Shown here: piece after piece, positions 12,371 to 33,419 of the stretch
Numbering within the stretch: the first letter of the stretch is position 1
Layout of the letters: the number at the start of each line of letters is the position of its first letter
NCBI GenBank assembly: GCA_035236585.1
Contig: CP141137.1
Coordinates: forward strand, 44,910,057 to 44,974,056
DNA length: 64,000 nucleotides
From: Warburgia ugandensis
Lineage: Eukaryota; Streptophyta; Magnoliopsida; Canellales; Canellaceae
Direction: 5' to 3'
Notes under the pieces: model-generated
Told to the model about the DNA's origin: nothing
The model's input: the letters and a program-made list of their open reading frames with translations, nothing else
Databases searched by the model: none
Position numbers and translations under genes: made by a program

Positions 12371-13307
12371 CCACATGGGGGGCAGAACTACTTTAATGCT
12401 CTACCTTGAGTGGTGTGGTTGGTCGGATTTTTTGTTCTTCTCTTTTGTTGCATTATGTTCCACACTCCACATTCTTATTCTTTCCTTGTTTCTTATGCTT
12501 TGCTATCCCTCTCTTTTTCTTGTTCTTCTTTTGACAGTGTCCAGTGAGACTTACAAAGCTCTACCATTTGTCCAACAAGACCACATTTTAAACAGAATCA
12601 TCATATTCATTTATATATGAATACTTGCCACGCTGAATTTTCTGTATCACCAAGAAAGATTCATGATTTGAGAGGATTTTCAATGTCTATTTCCACAAAA
12701 AATCAACCAAAGACTCCACTTGTGGCCTTAAGGTTTTCTTCTATCACCTGACTTGAACTGCCATCTATTGTCAGTGGTTTGCCCACCTTTAATACTATAG
12801 TGTATAGAGCTTTAGTTGTGCAGGCCCCCATTGGCAAACCCTCCATTTGGACCTAGCTAGGGTCTTGGTAATCTAATCTCTTTTTTAGGTGAATATAGGT
12901 GTCCACTTTTGTAATGCTAGGTAAGAAGTTCCAATAATTTGAGGGTCTATTGGTTAATTTATCTGTATCTTAACTGCAAAAATTCCCCTACTTATGTCTA
13001 TAACCTTTATATCTCATTTAATGAACAAAAGTTGGGAAACCTTCTCCTTGATGTATCTTTAGGAGAAGATTCAATCAACAACCTTACCAGCTATCTTTAT
13101 CTTCTACCTCTCTATACCTTTGAGAAAGTAAACTTTGTCAAACTCAACATAATTTGTATGGGTACCTTTCCTTCTTTATTAAAAATCCTTGCCAAAATCT
13201 CCTCAAGTTTTTTATTGTCTATCCAAGCACATTCCATAGGAGTAGGTTTATTTTTTAGAATATATGTAAATAGCTTCTATCCCCTCCCTAAACCATCAAA
13301 ACTTTAG
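12371..13307 (-). pseudogene. L1 LINE (L1a) ORF1 (gag-like) remnant
   Basis: On the minus strand, about 12840-12770 reads MEGLPMGACTTKALYTIVLK then VGKPLTIDGSS, matching the segment in plant L1 ORF1 proteins (DUF4283 family) that precedes the zinc knuckle. About 12600-12550 reads FCLKCGLVGQMVELCK, a CCHC knuckle with His replaced by Gln. ORF1 proteins coat the LINE RNA. Stops occur throughout. It lies in the right order and strand to belong with the endonuclease at 10774-11340. The right edge is the start of LTR B. Confidence 0.6.
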
Positions 13308-15471
13308 TGTAATAACCCTAATTTTTAAATTCCATTTCAAATGATCCTGAATTAATTTTGATAAACTACAATTTTAAAATTTTGTGTTTTAAATCTCATA
13401 ATATTGACCTTTTGAAAGATACCTAATTGAACCCCGAAACATAGAAATTTAGATTGTACTTGAGAAAATGAATCCAATGACATAAAGAACATTTAAATCA
13501 AAGTTAGGATGAGGAAGTCATGATCTTTTGAAGGTGGAAATCATATTAATTAAAAATAAATAAATAAAGTGAAACATTTAACTTAAAAGGAGGGGGCCAA
13601 ATTGATATTAGCATCCCCTTCTCACTTAATTAAAACAAAAGAGACCAAATGGTATGTTCCTCAAGAGCTTGAATGATAGAGGAAAAACTCGGCGAATAGG
13701 AGGAAAAAGAAGAGAGAGGGAGGGGGGTGGAGGGGGAAGAGGAATAGGGCATCAAAGATGCCTATCACCCCAGCGAGGAAGGAAAATGGGGGCTTAGAGT
13801 GTTTGTCGAAGATGACAATGACTTGGATCATTGATCTGAGTTTGTCATCTTCCACAACATGTCTAAAAGAATAAAAGCCCCAAAAGATAGATGGGATCTG
13901 AGGAGCTTTAGTGGGTCAATTGGAAGAAAGGCCAATGCACAATGAAAAGGGAGATCATCACTAAAAAATGACAATCAATATGCTTTCTCTGGCAATTAAG
14001 TTTGAGTGGGAAATAATTTAGAGGCAAGATTCTTACATAAAATCCTTGTTTTACCTTGATTCATTTATAGATTTGAGAGATATGTATAGATCTATGGTTT
14101 TAACACAAGTTTAAATATGATCTCTTAGTCTCACAGTTAATCGAAGACTAATCAAAACTCCAATAACTCTATTTAAGTTCCGATCATCTATCCGAGACCT
14201 GAGAAGATAGATCTGAACCCTAATCTATGGTTACACCAGCCTGGGAATGATTTTCACACTTGTCTTGATGATCAGCTGCTTATCAGAGTTGCAACCACTC
14301 TGTTGACCTTTTAATCATAGATATGTGCCTTACAAAGACTGATTTGATCATCTCCATTGAATGATAACTATAGAATCATCCATAAAATAGAGATATGATC
14401 ATTTTCAATAGATGTAATCATTAGATCATCTATAAAAAGATGAGTTTGACCATTTTCAATGAATGTTAGCTTTGAAATCATCTGTAAAAGATAGGTCTGA
14501 TCACTTTTAATAAACTAGAATAGCTGAAGCATCTACAAACGATAGAACCGACCATCCATAGTAAATCCTAACTGTCAGATCATTGATAAAAGATAGATCC
14601 TAGCACAATAGAAGCATGTTGATATCTTTGAACAAATTTTGACAGACAAATGACTCTTAAAATGTAAATTTGAGCCTGTTCCTCTCTCTTTCATTGACGT
14701 TAAGCAGCTAATCAAAACTTTAATTGTTTTGAAAAGTACAGCCAAACCTTGTAAACCTTCGTTTCATTAATAATCAGCATCATAGATTTGGAAATCCTAG
14801 GATGGAATTCAGATCACCATAGCCTATTAGATTAAACTCATAGATATGATTAGTGAAAAAATTAGATGGTTTATGATGATTTAAACTATAAGGCTTTGAT
14901 TAAGATAGATTTCTTATGTACTTATTAATTTATGATTCAACATTGATAAGAACTCTTGAACATCAATAAACAAAGTTGATCGATAAGCGAGTAGAAGAAG
15001 AGATAAGTAAACTGAAGAGCACGTCAAAGGAGGTCAGTAATTTTAACTTCAATATGCTTTTGTGAAACATGAAAACTATTAAATACTATTCTATCATGAT
15101 TAAAAATAGTTAAAATCAAGATTTTTGAAGATTTCTTATTTATATAGTGAGTATACTTGTATTTCATGCAACTTATCACTTTTGGAATGCCATGTTGATT
15201 CATTGTTAAATTGAAAACTTGTGCATGAAAATGTATTTGAAATTACATGGAGTTTGTGGTTTATAAAATGATGAGTGAGGAATCCTCATACTCAACCCTT
15301 GTGAGGGTTGCTTTTACATGGTTATATCATATATTGAGATTGATTTGCATGATTTCACTAATGCATGGATTTCTATGGTTTTATATGTTATTGCAGCATG
15401 TAATGATGCCTAGAATTATTATATTATGGAGGGCATATGGTAAAGATAAAAAATTTGGATTTATATGATAT

Positions 15472-19308
<3,837 letters not shown>

Positions 19309-19484
19309 GATACCTAGCCACAAAAGGTCGAATTCAGGTCGATGACATCATGGGTAGGTCATGGCCTTGCATACTGCATTCCTCATGTGCATGGTGCAGG
19401 GAGTCTATCTATCTTAGTATCGGAGTGATAGTTATGGACTTGATTGGGTTTTGTTCGTTGCATAGAGGGTCCATTATTTTTAGA

Positions 19485-19516
<32 letters not shown>

Positions 19517-20666
19517 GCATGATAACACAAGTACATGACACCCTAGGATTTTAGGTCTATAATGAGCACTCATGACCAATGGCAGACAATTGGATTTTGA
19601 GTGGTACTACATTGGAGAGACCTCGAGGTGGTTTTGATGGTATTATTTATATACATATTCCTATCAAGATACATTGATTGTATTTAAGAATTTCATGATT
19701 TAAATGCTTTTCGTCTATTAATTTTGATGATGATTCATTATTCAGTTTGAATGAGTATACTTTTGAGATGATGCACGACATGAGTTGTGGTGACTACTCC
19801 TATTTTGTAATGTACCTTTTGAAAGTTATTATTACTGTTCTTGAAACTATATGCATGGATATTGAAATTGATAAATTGAATCGGTTTGGCATGACATTGA
19901 TTTGTAAAGAATGATTGAGATTTCAGAGTTTTATTATACTACTCATTATGAATCATATTTTATAGAATTGTAAAACATATGATTGTGAATTCCTTTTTGG
20001 ATTTAAAGATGTATAAACTTTCATATTTCGATGATGAAACTATCTACACAAACCCAAGCTTACTGAGACATTGTAAATTATTTGCAATGTCTCAAGTTTG
20101 AAGAAATAAGATAGAGGAGCAGAAGATTATGCTAGAGATCTCAAGAGAAGGGGATAAAAGGTACATCAAATAAGTTTGCATGATCTTCTAAACAGAAGTA
20201 ATGCTTTGACTTGATATGTTATGAACATGTGGACATGTAAATTGAGGTTATGGCATTGTGGGAGTGGTAGGATTAATCCTAGTCATGAACTGTTCTTTTT
20301 GTTTAGTTAAAATTTTGATTTTTAAAACTATACATATTTAAATAATGTATTCATGCGAATGAATGGAAACAAAGTCTCCTTTATTATTTATTTGATTTAA
20401 ACTATGTTTATTAGGGACATCGCATTGCACACATCAAATGTGTAAGTTTGAAAAACAGAGGAGACTCTGCTAGATTTTTGGTAGAAATGTAGCGCTTATT
20501 TCTCTGAAAATCTTAATTTTTAGAAAAGAAAAAGATACTTAGGATTTTTAAAAGTCTTCTCACAAAAAATGTTTTTCGTTGTTTGTTTTCTAAATTGTTT
20601 TTCAAACTTAGGGCCTCACAATTGTAAAAGATTTTGTGAAAAAGTGTTAGAAAACCCGAGATGTCA

Positions 20667-21092
20667 CATAAAGCTAGAATTGTGGAGAGAAACATTAGAA
20701 TCTAAAGGATTTAAAATCAGCCAAACTAAGACAGAATATATGAAATGCAAGTTTACTAAGGAGAGCGGGACAAGAAAGGATAGAATTAGAAAAAAATGCA
20801 TTAAAGGAAACTTAGGAGTAACACTAATAGATAACAAGATAGGGGAGATTAGACTTAGATGGTTTGAAAATGTATATCGAAGACTGAAAATGGCATCAAT
20901 TAGGAGGAGTGAGGCGCTGCAAGTCAAAGGTTCTAAAAGGCAAGGGAAGGCCCAAAAGAACATTGATAGAAGTGGTGAGAAAATATTTAAAAACTGGGAT
21001 TAAATGAAGCCATGATACTTAGTAGAGGGTAATGGAGGAATAAGATTCATGTGGCCGACCCCTAATCAAGATAAGGTCTAGATGATGATAAC
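20667..21092 (+). mobile_element. RTE LINE fragment with internal deletion
   Basis: Homology starts at CATAAAGCTAGAATTGTGG (5089 in the long copy), overlapping the last CA of LTR B. It runs through GFKISQTKTEYMKCKFTKES, then jumps over about 320 bp to TRKDRIRKK and on to the end (GTGGCCGACCCCTAATCAAG). The tail is short and degenerate (GATGATGATAACAATGATAACA). One frame is open from 20569 to 21003. Confidence 0.8.
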
Positions 21093-21289
21093 AATGATAA
21101 CAATTTAACCATCCAATTGCAAACCATTGATCTGCAATTATGATGGTTTGATTAATGTTGTTATCATAGTAACCATTTCATGGCACATGTTTCCCATAAT
21201 TTAGGTGAAAACTTAGTTATCATTAGGTATTTTAAGAACCTTATGTCAATTATCTTGGCTCACATTAATCTATGCTCATTACCTTGATC

Positions 21290-23357
21290 CCTAAGCTGAA
21301 AGGCATAGAGGACATATCACAATTCAGACCAATATGCTTGATCACAAATTGCTATTAAGGTATTGCCTAAAAACTAAAAATATTTATGCATAAAGTGGTG
21401 TCTCGAAGCAGTCCGTATTCATTCCTGGTAGATGAAGGATGGGGGTTACTTCTATAAGATGAACATGGAGAAGACAAATGAAAGAGTTGAGTGGGGAGTC
21501 CTATATGAGATTTCTAGAAGAATGGACTTGTGGATGAATGTACCTCATTTTTTTACTCGATATTGCTTAATGGTACCCCTAGGGGACTCTTTCTTGTAGC
21601 CAAGGGAATAAAACAGGGTGACCCGTGGCTACATACTTGTTTACAATGGTGGGAAAAGCTATGGATTTTATGAAGGAATGAAAATGACACAATCTAGTTT
21701 AGTGGTGTCACATTTATGATATGTTGATGACACCATTCTTGTCGCCAGCAACTATGACAGGTGGGAAGTAAAATCAAAGCCATCCTTAGAAGTTATGAGC
21801 TACTGACTGGGTAAAGAGTCAATCTGAAGAAGACCAAGCTCATGGCATTAAGATTGAAGACAAAAGCTAATTGATGAAGCTTTAAAATTGGGATGTGAGA
21901 TAAAGAAGTTACCTTGTAGTTATCATGGCTTGCAACTAACTATCGATAGACCAAAACCTGCTCTACAGACTCTTGTTATTCAAAGAATGAACCAAAGGCT
22001 GCCTAGAAGGAAAAAACATTGTCTATCCTCAGGTGGAAGACTTACTTTGCTAAAGGTCACACTCTCTAGTCTTCCACTCTATGTCTATCTTCAGATGCCC
22101 ACAATCTATGATACAAGAGATGGAAAAGATCTATAGAAAATTTTCATGGGAAGACTCCAAACAGAGAAGAAAGTACCATCTAGTCAAATGGAACTATTTA
22201 GCTAAAGAAGAAGGGGTCTTGGGATTGGAGACCTCAAAATGGTGAACAAGGCCTTACTAATCACATGGCCATGGAGAGTGGAAATGGATAAATAGTGCCT
22301 TTGGAGTAGAATTATTAAGAAGAGATATGGATTCATTTCACATTGGAGGCTTGACAGATAAAAAATTCGTAGAAGTTCTATAGTTTGGAGAGAAGTTTGC
22401 AAAGAAATAGAGGTGTTTGAGGCCAATTCTCAAGTTGTTGTTAAAAAGAACTGTTTAAAAGTTTCACCTTCATGTTTGGTGCAACAATAGGGAGCTGAAG
22501 AACTCTTGTTGTAGAATTTAAAGGGCATCATACCAAAAAAGATCACCTCATCTATCAGATCTTATCGAATTTACAAGATGGTAATGGAACTTGACATCTA
22601 ACAAGAGAATCTATGACACTCTGACAGAGGAACTTAACAATCTCATTCAGACTTTTAACACAAAGAATATTGATCTCTGAAACAGGATTGACTTTGCTAG
22701 TAACCTGATGCATTTGGTGACTTTCTCTATAAAATCGAATACAAGATCTTGAGCAGGAAAGGAAATGCCACGCCTGAATCCAAAACGATCCGGACGAGGC
22801 CATACCACCAAGAGTGTCTTTCATTACATGGACAACTTTGAAAAGAAAAATCTTAAGTTTTGAAAACCTACAAAGGAGAGGATGGGGTGCACCTTTGATG
22901 TGTTATCTATGCAGCAAAGATTGTGAAATAGTAAATCATTAAATGTATCATTTATTGTTACTAGGGAGATCTAGAACTTCGTCATAAGCAGCAAGTAGAA
23001 GAGATAAACTCCTATTGAAATATTGTGCTCTTGCTCCTTGTTTGATGATTTGGTAAGAAATAAATCTCAGATGTTTTGAGAATAGATGTAGTATAATAGC
23101 TATCATGGAAAGAGTTCTCAAACTTGCTTATTCATGTACAGTAACTTCAAAGGAGTTCCATAGACTCTCACTTTGCATAAACATACCCATAAACTGATCT
23201 ACAAGCATCCCCTGGTTGACCAACTAAAGCTAAATTTTGACAGAGCATCTTTTGGCAATCTGAGGCTGCTAAAATTGAGGGCTTGATCAGAAATGGGGTT
23301 GGACAGAAGTTACTACACTTCTCTGGGCCGTTGGGAGTTTCCAAAGTTGGAGCACCA
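21290..23357 (+). pseudogene. L1 LINE (L1b) reverse transcriptase to RNase H remnant
   Basis: In order: QFRPICLIT (RT entry, about 21322), KMNMEKTNERVEWGVLYEI (about 21460, where K.D.EKAYDRV is expected, so the first catalytic Asp is lost), LLNGTPRG and GIKQGDP (about 21570-21625), YVDDTILVAS (about 21720, catalytic box kept), LSSGGRLTLLKVTLSSLPLY (about 22026), a zf-RVT piece NLQRRGWGAPLMCYLC (about 22865-22915) and an RNase H start KLNFDRASFGN followed by IRNGVGQKLLHFSGPLGVS (about 23228-23345). Stops and frameshifts are many. The element ends abruptly at an LTR scrap inside RNase H. Confidence 0.8.
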
Positions 23358-23549
23358 CATTTATAAATGATTTTATATAAAAGTGTTATAAAAACCTAGG
23401 ATGTCTAAATTTCTAGGTTTTGGGATTCCATTAGGTGTCTTTTAAAAGGTCAATATTATGAGATTTCAGACACAAAATTTTAAATTTGTATTTTATCAAA
23501 ATTAATTCAGGATCATTTGAAATGGATTTTAAAAATTAGGGATATTACA
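23358..23549. mobile_element. Inverted junction of two family-A LTR ends
   Basis: 23360-23405 matches the last 45 bp of LTR A in plus orientation (ATAAAAGTGTTATAAAAACC TAGGATGTC) but lacks the final ACA. 23406-23549 is the reverse complement of the first 140 bp of the same LTR type (minus strand starts TGTAATATCCC at 23549), followed on the minus strand by a purine-rich tract (23550-23568). So a 3' end and an inverted 5' end are fused back to back. 23550-23860 to its right shows nothing further. Confidence 0.75.
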
Positions 23550-23861
23550 CATCTCCTCCATCCTCCTAGGGTTAGTTCAAATCATCATCTCATCTTACTT
23601 AAGTTTGGGTGCAATAAGGACGTTAAAATTTCTTACCCTTTAAGGTCTTAAAGAAGAAACCCATTGGACATAAAATTGTAAGATTTAATAATTAACACAA
23701 GGAAACTTCAATACCAGGACCTACCACTCAGTTACCAGAACTCAAAGTAAACAATCAAAGCCTTTCACTCTTCTACACCTTGTCAAACAAAAGGTGTAGT
23801 CCCATGAAGATTTGACCCTTATCACCCTTATCTCCATTCAATAATACAAAAAGCCTTGTTC

Positions 23862-25570
23862 TCATTGAAATCATCCAAATCCTTAAGACTGGATGATCTC
23901 AATGTAGCTTTCTTTGAAGATGCTTGGGACAAGATCCGAAATAATGTGATTAAAGTTACCAATTCCTCCCTCCTATCTAGCCATATGATTAAAGAGATAA
24001 ACATGACCTGACCTTCATTATCCTTTTTTCCAAGGAGCAAGGGCCAGATCATATCTTTTTATTTAGATCCATTATCCTTTGCATTGTCATCTATAAAATA
24101 CTTCCTAAAATCCTTGAAAATAGGCTTATACCCTTGCTCAATATACTCATCAACCTAAATCAGGTAACCTTTGTTCAAGGAAGAACTATCCAAGGCAATA
24201 TTCTCCTTCCGAAATCTAACTTTGTTTAAACTTATGAAGAAGAGGAAAGTAGGAAACATGTGCATCAAAATAGATGTGTATAAGGCTTATGATAGACTTA
24301 AATGGGATTTCTTGCACCAAATCCTTCAAGGTTTTGAATCTCATCTTAGATGGATTTCTCTCATTAAGAGTTGTCTCTGTAGTCAAGTTCAAAGTATGGA
24401 CCAAAAAGAAACCAACGATTTCTTTTTGTTCTTTGTGAGGAGATGCTCTCCTATAGCTTATACATCAAGTTATAGAGGAAAATACCTTATCTAGCAAAGC
24501 TTTTTAGAAAGAAAAAAAAAAACCCAAATACCTCCCTCCTACTATTTGTAGATGATCTTCTCATTTTTTTTCTAGCTATATCCATGGAGAATGTAGTGGA
24601 AATAAAAAGGTATGAAGGTACTTCAAATAGAGTTGGGGTTAGTGACAAATCTGTTCGAGTCATTGATCACCTTCTTGGCATGTATCCTCTACCTTTTGGT
24701 GCTTCCTTAAGAAAATCCTCAAGATTTACCAGTCTTTATTCCTTGATGAATACTTAGGGTTTCCTCTCCTCAATTCTAGACCATTTTCCTTAGCCTTTTT
24801 TTAGAACGAAAGATGAGATCATTTCATATCTTCTGGATGAAAGGCCCAATTATTATCTTGACCAAGTAAAATTCAGCTTTTAAAAGTTGTTATAGAGGGC
24901 CTGCCAAATTATGCCTTGTTTTATTTCAGAGTCCCTAAGTCAATCATCTCACAATGTGAACAACTTTAAAGAAACTTTATTTATAAGTCAAGATAAACTA
25001 ATAAAGGTATGCATCTTGCTGCTTGGGAGAATATTTGCAAACCCAAGTTGGAAGGGGAGATTCGTCTTTGAAGTCTCTCAAGGGTTAATCAACCTTTCCA
25101 AGTGAAACATGGGTGGAAACTCCGACTAGGCGAGGACTTTATTTGGAGACAATTTATGAGAATGAAATGCCTTCTCAATGAGTCCTTTAATTATAAGATT
25201 AGTTTAATGAATTCCATTGCTTGGAAATCTATCCTTGAGACTAAAGAGTTTCTCATATTAGGTGCCTGTATGGTTTTGCGCTCAAGTAAAGATTTTAGCT
25301 GTTGAAAGAATACCTGCTTGCAAGACCAACCTCTTCAAAATCTTGTTGATGATTCTTTCTTCTAAAGAATTAACATTGACCTAAAACTTATTGACATAAT
25401 GAGTGAGGGATGTTGCTAGAACCAACAAATTATTACAAATTGGCCACAACAAATCTTTGACCTTACTATGGAGGAAAAGATTGTCTCTAAGGATCTTTCG
25501 GATGAATTTCTAGTTTGACTAGGAAACCTCATGAATGTCTTCAATTTCAACCTTTGGATTACCTTCTAAA
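23862..25570 (+). pseudogene. L1 LINE (L1c) reverse transcriptase to zf-RVT remnant
   Basis: In order: FFEDAWDKIRNNVIKV (RT lead-in, about 23906), SIILCIVIYKILPKILENRL (about 24068), QVTFVQGRTIQGNILL (about 24160-24210), MCIKIDVYKAYDRLKWDFLH (about 24260, first catalytic Asp kept), FVDDLLIFF (about 24545, catalytic box kept), KVVIEGLPNYALFYFRVPKS (about 24883-24940), MHLAAWENICKPKLEGEI (about 25010-25065), and KSILETKEFLILGACMVL (about 25225-25280). Stops and small indels separate the pieces. It is better preserved than L1b and of a different L1 lineage. No RNase H follows; 25571-25800 shows nothing else. Confidence 0.8.
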
Positions 25571-25799
25571 CACCTATAAAAGAAAAACAACCTAATTGAA
25601 TCCTAGCAAATTATGAATATTCACATACTTACTATGAATTAGCCTTTAAAGCTACAAAATATCACAATTTTTAATTATTAGGTAAAAAATGCATGTGTTA
25701 CAAAATTTCAACTAAAAAGCCTAATTTAACACTATAAGTTATTACATATGAACAACCAATTGGGTACCTTTTACACAAAATTAAGCACTTATCAAAAAC

Positions 25800-27084
25800 T
25801 CAATATGTACTTATGAACCACTTCCGACGTAAAAAAGGTTCGAAGATCCAAGCCATGACGTTTTCATAATACAATTGTAATCACTTTACTCAAATCAAGT
25901 GGATATCCCAAATCACGTAATACCCAAAATCCATTGTTAAAACACATATTCTTTTAGACAAACTAGAACTCAAAAAGCCCATCTATACCATCCAATTCTT
26001 GTAAGCACATGGCATGGGTTTATAGTATTTAACAACCCATTTTTTTTATTAAAACATGTTTGAAACAATAGTGCAAGAGTTCAAAAGTCTCTTTATCATA
26101 TAAGGTCAAAATAGTCAATTAACAAAAAAATTGTAATCAGCTCTAGGATGCATTTTGGTATCATGCACATAAGAGTTGGATTTTTTGAAATCAATGCCCC
26201 CTCACCATGGCATCATGCATGAAATATATATATATATATATATAAGGGTGTCAACTCTCAAACACTTATTATCATGTATGTATGCATAAGATACATTCTT
26301 CTAAAACAAAAGGTTTGATGAGAGCATGCTTATATGTGATGTGCAATACCATAGGCCAAAGCATCCCAATCCAAACCATGAAAAATCTCAAGAAAACTAT
26401 ATATCATTCACTTAATAAGTCATGTACACAAATAAAAAATCTTGATCATTCATTTTTCAAAATGAAACAATAGAACAAAAAGCATGACGATGAATTCTTC
26501 TTTTGAAAACCAATTGGTTTAGAAAAGTTCCTATGTTGTGTACCTCATTGACTAATACATTCTTCTTCTTTATCCTTTTCCCAAAATGCAGTGTGCTGGG
26601 TGAGTTCTATTGTCGTCTTTCTTTTCCCCCTAGTTCCAGACTTATTGCGTTGTAAGGAGTCGTCTTGTCTAGTTTTGATGTAGGTTTGGCTCTACTTTTC
26701 CACTCTACTTCAATCACCACGTTCGAATCTTGTTACCATCAAGATCCTAATCTTATCCTATTGTGTGTTTTTTCTCTAGTTTCATAGAAATCCTTTTAAT
26801 CCCCTTTCTTTATTATACACGTACCAATCTTAACTTTGTTGTGATTTTGACAAGTATGCTAATCAGAGGAAAAGCATTGACTTAAAAGGTTCATTGTACA
26901 TAAACATCCTCTATTTCTTGAGTTAAAGTTTTCATCCAATAAGGTAGTTTAATAGCTACCTTAGAGACTTGAACCTCGGACCAAAGGCATACAATTTCAC
27001 TTGTAACCATTTAAGCTAATATGGTTTTGCGAATAAATCTTTGTAAAAATAAATATTTACATTACAAAAATTGAAGTTGTTACA
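25800..27084 (-). repeat. 3' LTR of element D (truncated)
   Basis: Minus-strand start TGTAACAACTTCAATTTTTG at 27084, preceded on that strand by the purine tract AAGGATGAAAGAA. It aligns with 35496 down to about 34050 and then, after a gap corresponding to an insertion in the other LTR, with the 33355-33412 segment. The distal half seen in the 5' LTR is missing. A (TA)9 run lies at 26227-26244. It preserves the empty site for the RTE insertion of the other LTR (26095-26107). Confidence 0.75.
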
Positions 27085-27097
27085 TTCTTTCATCCTT

Positions 27098-30936
<3,839 letters not shown>

Positions 30937-30952
30937 GTGCTATAATATCAAC
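30937..30952 (-). other. Decayed tRNA-Met primer-binding site of element D
   Basis: On the minus strand GTTGATATTATAGCAC follows the LTR end. It lines up with GTTGGTATCAGAGCCC in the element at 44185, with several changes. Confidence 0.5.
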
Positions 30953-32891
30953 TATAAAGACATGGCTTTTCTTTGAAATGGTTTTTCAATAAAATTTTGA
31001 AATAAGATTCCTCAAGGATTTTATTATTATTTTTAATGTTTAGAAAATAATCATATAGTAATATTTGAAAACCACCCTTCGAGCCCTGTCACTTTTGAGA
31101 CTTCACATATAAAAAATAATAATAGTATGAAAATATAAACACTACTAGGAACTACTGGTCATAGCCCAAACAACTAAAACAAACCATAATTTATATAATA
31201 GAAGTTCCCAGTCTTATTATATGAAAGTCAACAGAGTTCAAATGGCCAGAGTAAATTCTAAAAACTACATTTTTCTTCATCATGCCTTTTAAAAGCTACT
31301 CTTTTTTAGTTCTCCTCACCAAGTCCAATATATTGTCTAGAAGCTTCACCTAAAACTATTGGTGGGGGTAAGTGTAACCACTAAGTAGGAAAATGCCTAA
31401 ATCAGTCAATAAACTACAATAGACATGTATGCATAAGATAAACATTTCAATCAATTAAATACTACATAGAACAATCCCGTAGTTCCCAAATCATTTTAAA
31501 AATCATGTAAATTGTAGATATGTAGTGACATATGAAATTCTACCACATCGTATTGTATCATATCACTGAGTAGTACCATTATGCCAAATGCCTAAATAGG
31601 TGATAGTTATTATCCTCAAGGATGACAGATATGTCAGTACATGTCCCATAACTATATGGATTACTATGCATGTAGAGGACTCAATGTTCAACTACATTCC
31701 ATCACAAGCATCACATGATCTATACCAGACCTATGGGGACACTGGATCTATTCAGGAGTAGTCTTCCCATGATACATACTCTGTGACCCTCTTTTAGGCA
31801 TATATCTATTTTGGAGGCCATGGGACAATATAATCCTGCTAGCATAGAGCCATCAAGTATTATACCCGCCTCTATTGACTACAAGAGTTGTCTATAATTG
31901 ATTCGATACATTCGCACTAATGGTGTAATTAAAATATCAAATATGTATTGTTGCTCCCTTGGGACACTATCATAAGTCAAACCACTTCATTTCAATTCTA
32001 TAATGGAAAAGCAATTAAATACCTTTTTCCATAAACATGAGTGTAATTCTATACTATAAATTTGTGTTTATTCAATCATTTCGCATATGCAGAAGATGCC
32101 ATTTTTGTAAATTATTTCATGTTGCTCATAATTTTTTTTTATAAAACCTCAGGGTTGTACCCCTCCCCCACTATGTATTCATGTGAAATCATTTATAAAA
32201 CTGTAGTTGCATTTAGTATGCTCTACTACAAATACTACAATCACCAATTAACATATCTTAGTCTTAGTTGTGGTCATGTTGAATGCCAATTTAAAACTAT
32301 GTGCACATATACATGTACATCCATGGTTCAAAATTTTCAAAATCATGTGATATCAAAAGCCTGATTGCATGTGTACACCGCTGTGTGTACTATGGTTTGG
32401 GTCAGTGTGCAGTGCCCAATCTTGTGCGTATTGTGACCTGTGCCCGTGTTGCCCCGTGCAGTGCGTATGGGCTTGTGCCTGTGTGCTATCCAGTATGGTG
32501 CACACTAGGCTGTTCGTGCTTGCTAGTCTGTGCAGTGCACACATTATGGCTCATGAGATCAATCGAGCAAAGATAAAAGTATTAGATGTTTAGATCAGAG
32601 GTTGTGCATCGAATAGAATATGAAATCGAGAGTTTGCATGGATTAACCACTCAAAATCAATGGTACCTAGAAATACTGCCAAGAGTGTGCGTGTAAATGA
32701 AACTAAAGATCAACCGTGCACATGCATTTGTAGATAGAATCAATGCTGTGCATGCATCAAAGTGGATCATTGGTGTACGCATGGTGAAAATACATCTGGG
32801 ATTATGAGCATCTAGCACAAAAGGTCCAGTAAGAACATGTGCACTAGTTGAAGACTTTCAATAAAAGATCCAATAAGGACTTTTACTCATG

Positions 32892-33075
32892 AAGGGGAGC
32901 CTTAGCATAATGATAAAGTTATCATCATGTGACCTTGAGGTCATGGGTTCAAGTCATAGAAACAACTACTTGCAAAAATGCAAGGTAAGGTTGTGTACTA
33001 TAGACTCTTGTGGTTTACCCCTTCTCTAGACCCCGCATATGTGGGAGCTTTTGTGCACCAAAGCTGTCCTTTTTT
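32892..33075 (+). mobile_element. Au SINE, full length
   Basis: A 184-bp tRNA-derived SINE. It begins AAGGGGAGCCTTAGC with an A-box-like TAGCATAATGATAA, has a B box GGTTCAAGTC (32946-32955), then the body ATGCAAGGTAAGG...CCCCGCATATGTGGGAGC, and ends in a T run. I recognise this as the widespread plant Au SINE family. Flanking duplications AAGGACTTTTACTCATG (32875-32891) and AAGGACTCTTACACATG (33076-33092) match at 15 of 17 positions. It is non-coding and relies on LINE machinery. Confidence 0.92.
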
Positions 33076-33419
33076 AAGGACTCTTACACATGCTGCCCTC
33101 TTTTAAGGACGCTTAAACATGGCAGTAGCATGAAGCGAATCATGTGCATTGTTGAAAAATTCAACATTACGAATGTCTAGTAAAGAATTCATGAGAAAAT
33201 GTGTGCATGGATACAAAATGATAAGGGTTATGTGCACCTGATAGGTAAATCAACTAAGAAGTCTGCTTGCAAGAGATTTGTTAAAATTGTGTGCATGGTG
33301 GAAACTAGGCAGGGATCACAAGTGTCTAGTAGAAAATTCGACAATAACCTGTGCCTTTGAACCACTTCCAACCCAAAATCATTCAGGATCCAACTTATGA
33401 TGCTTTCATAAAACAGTAC

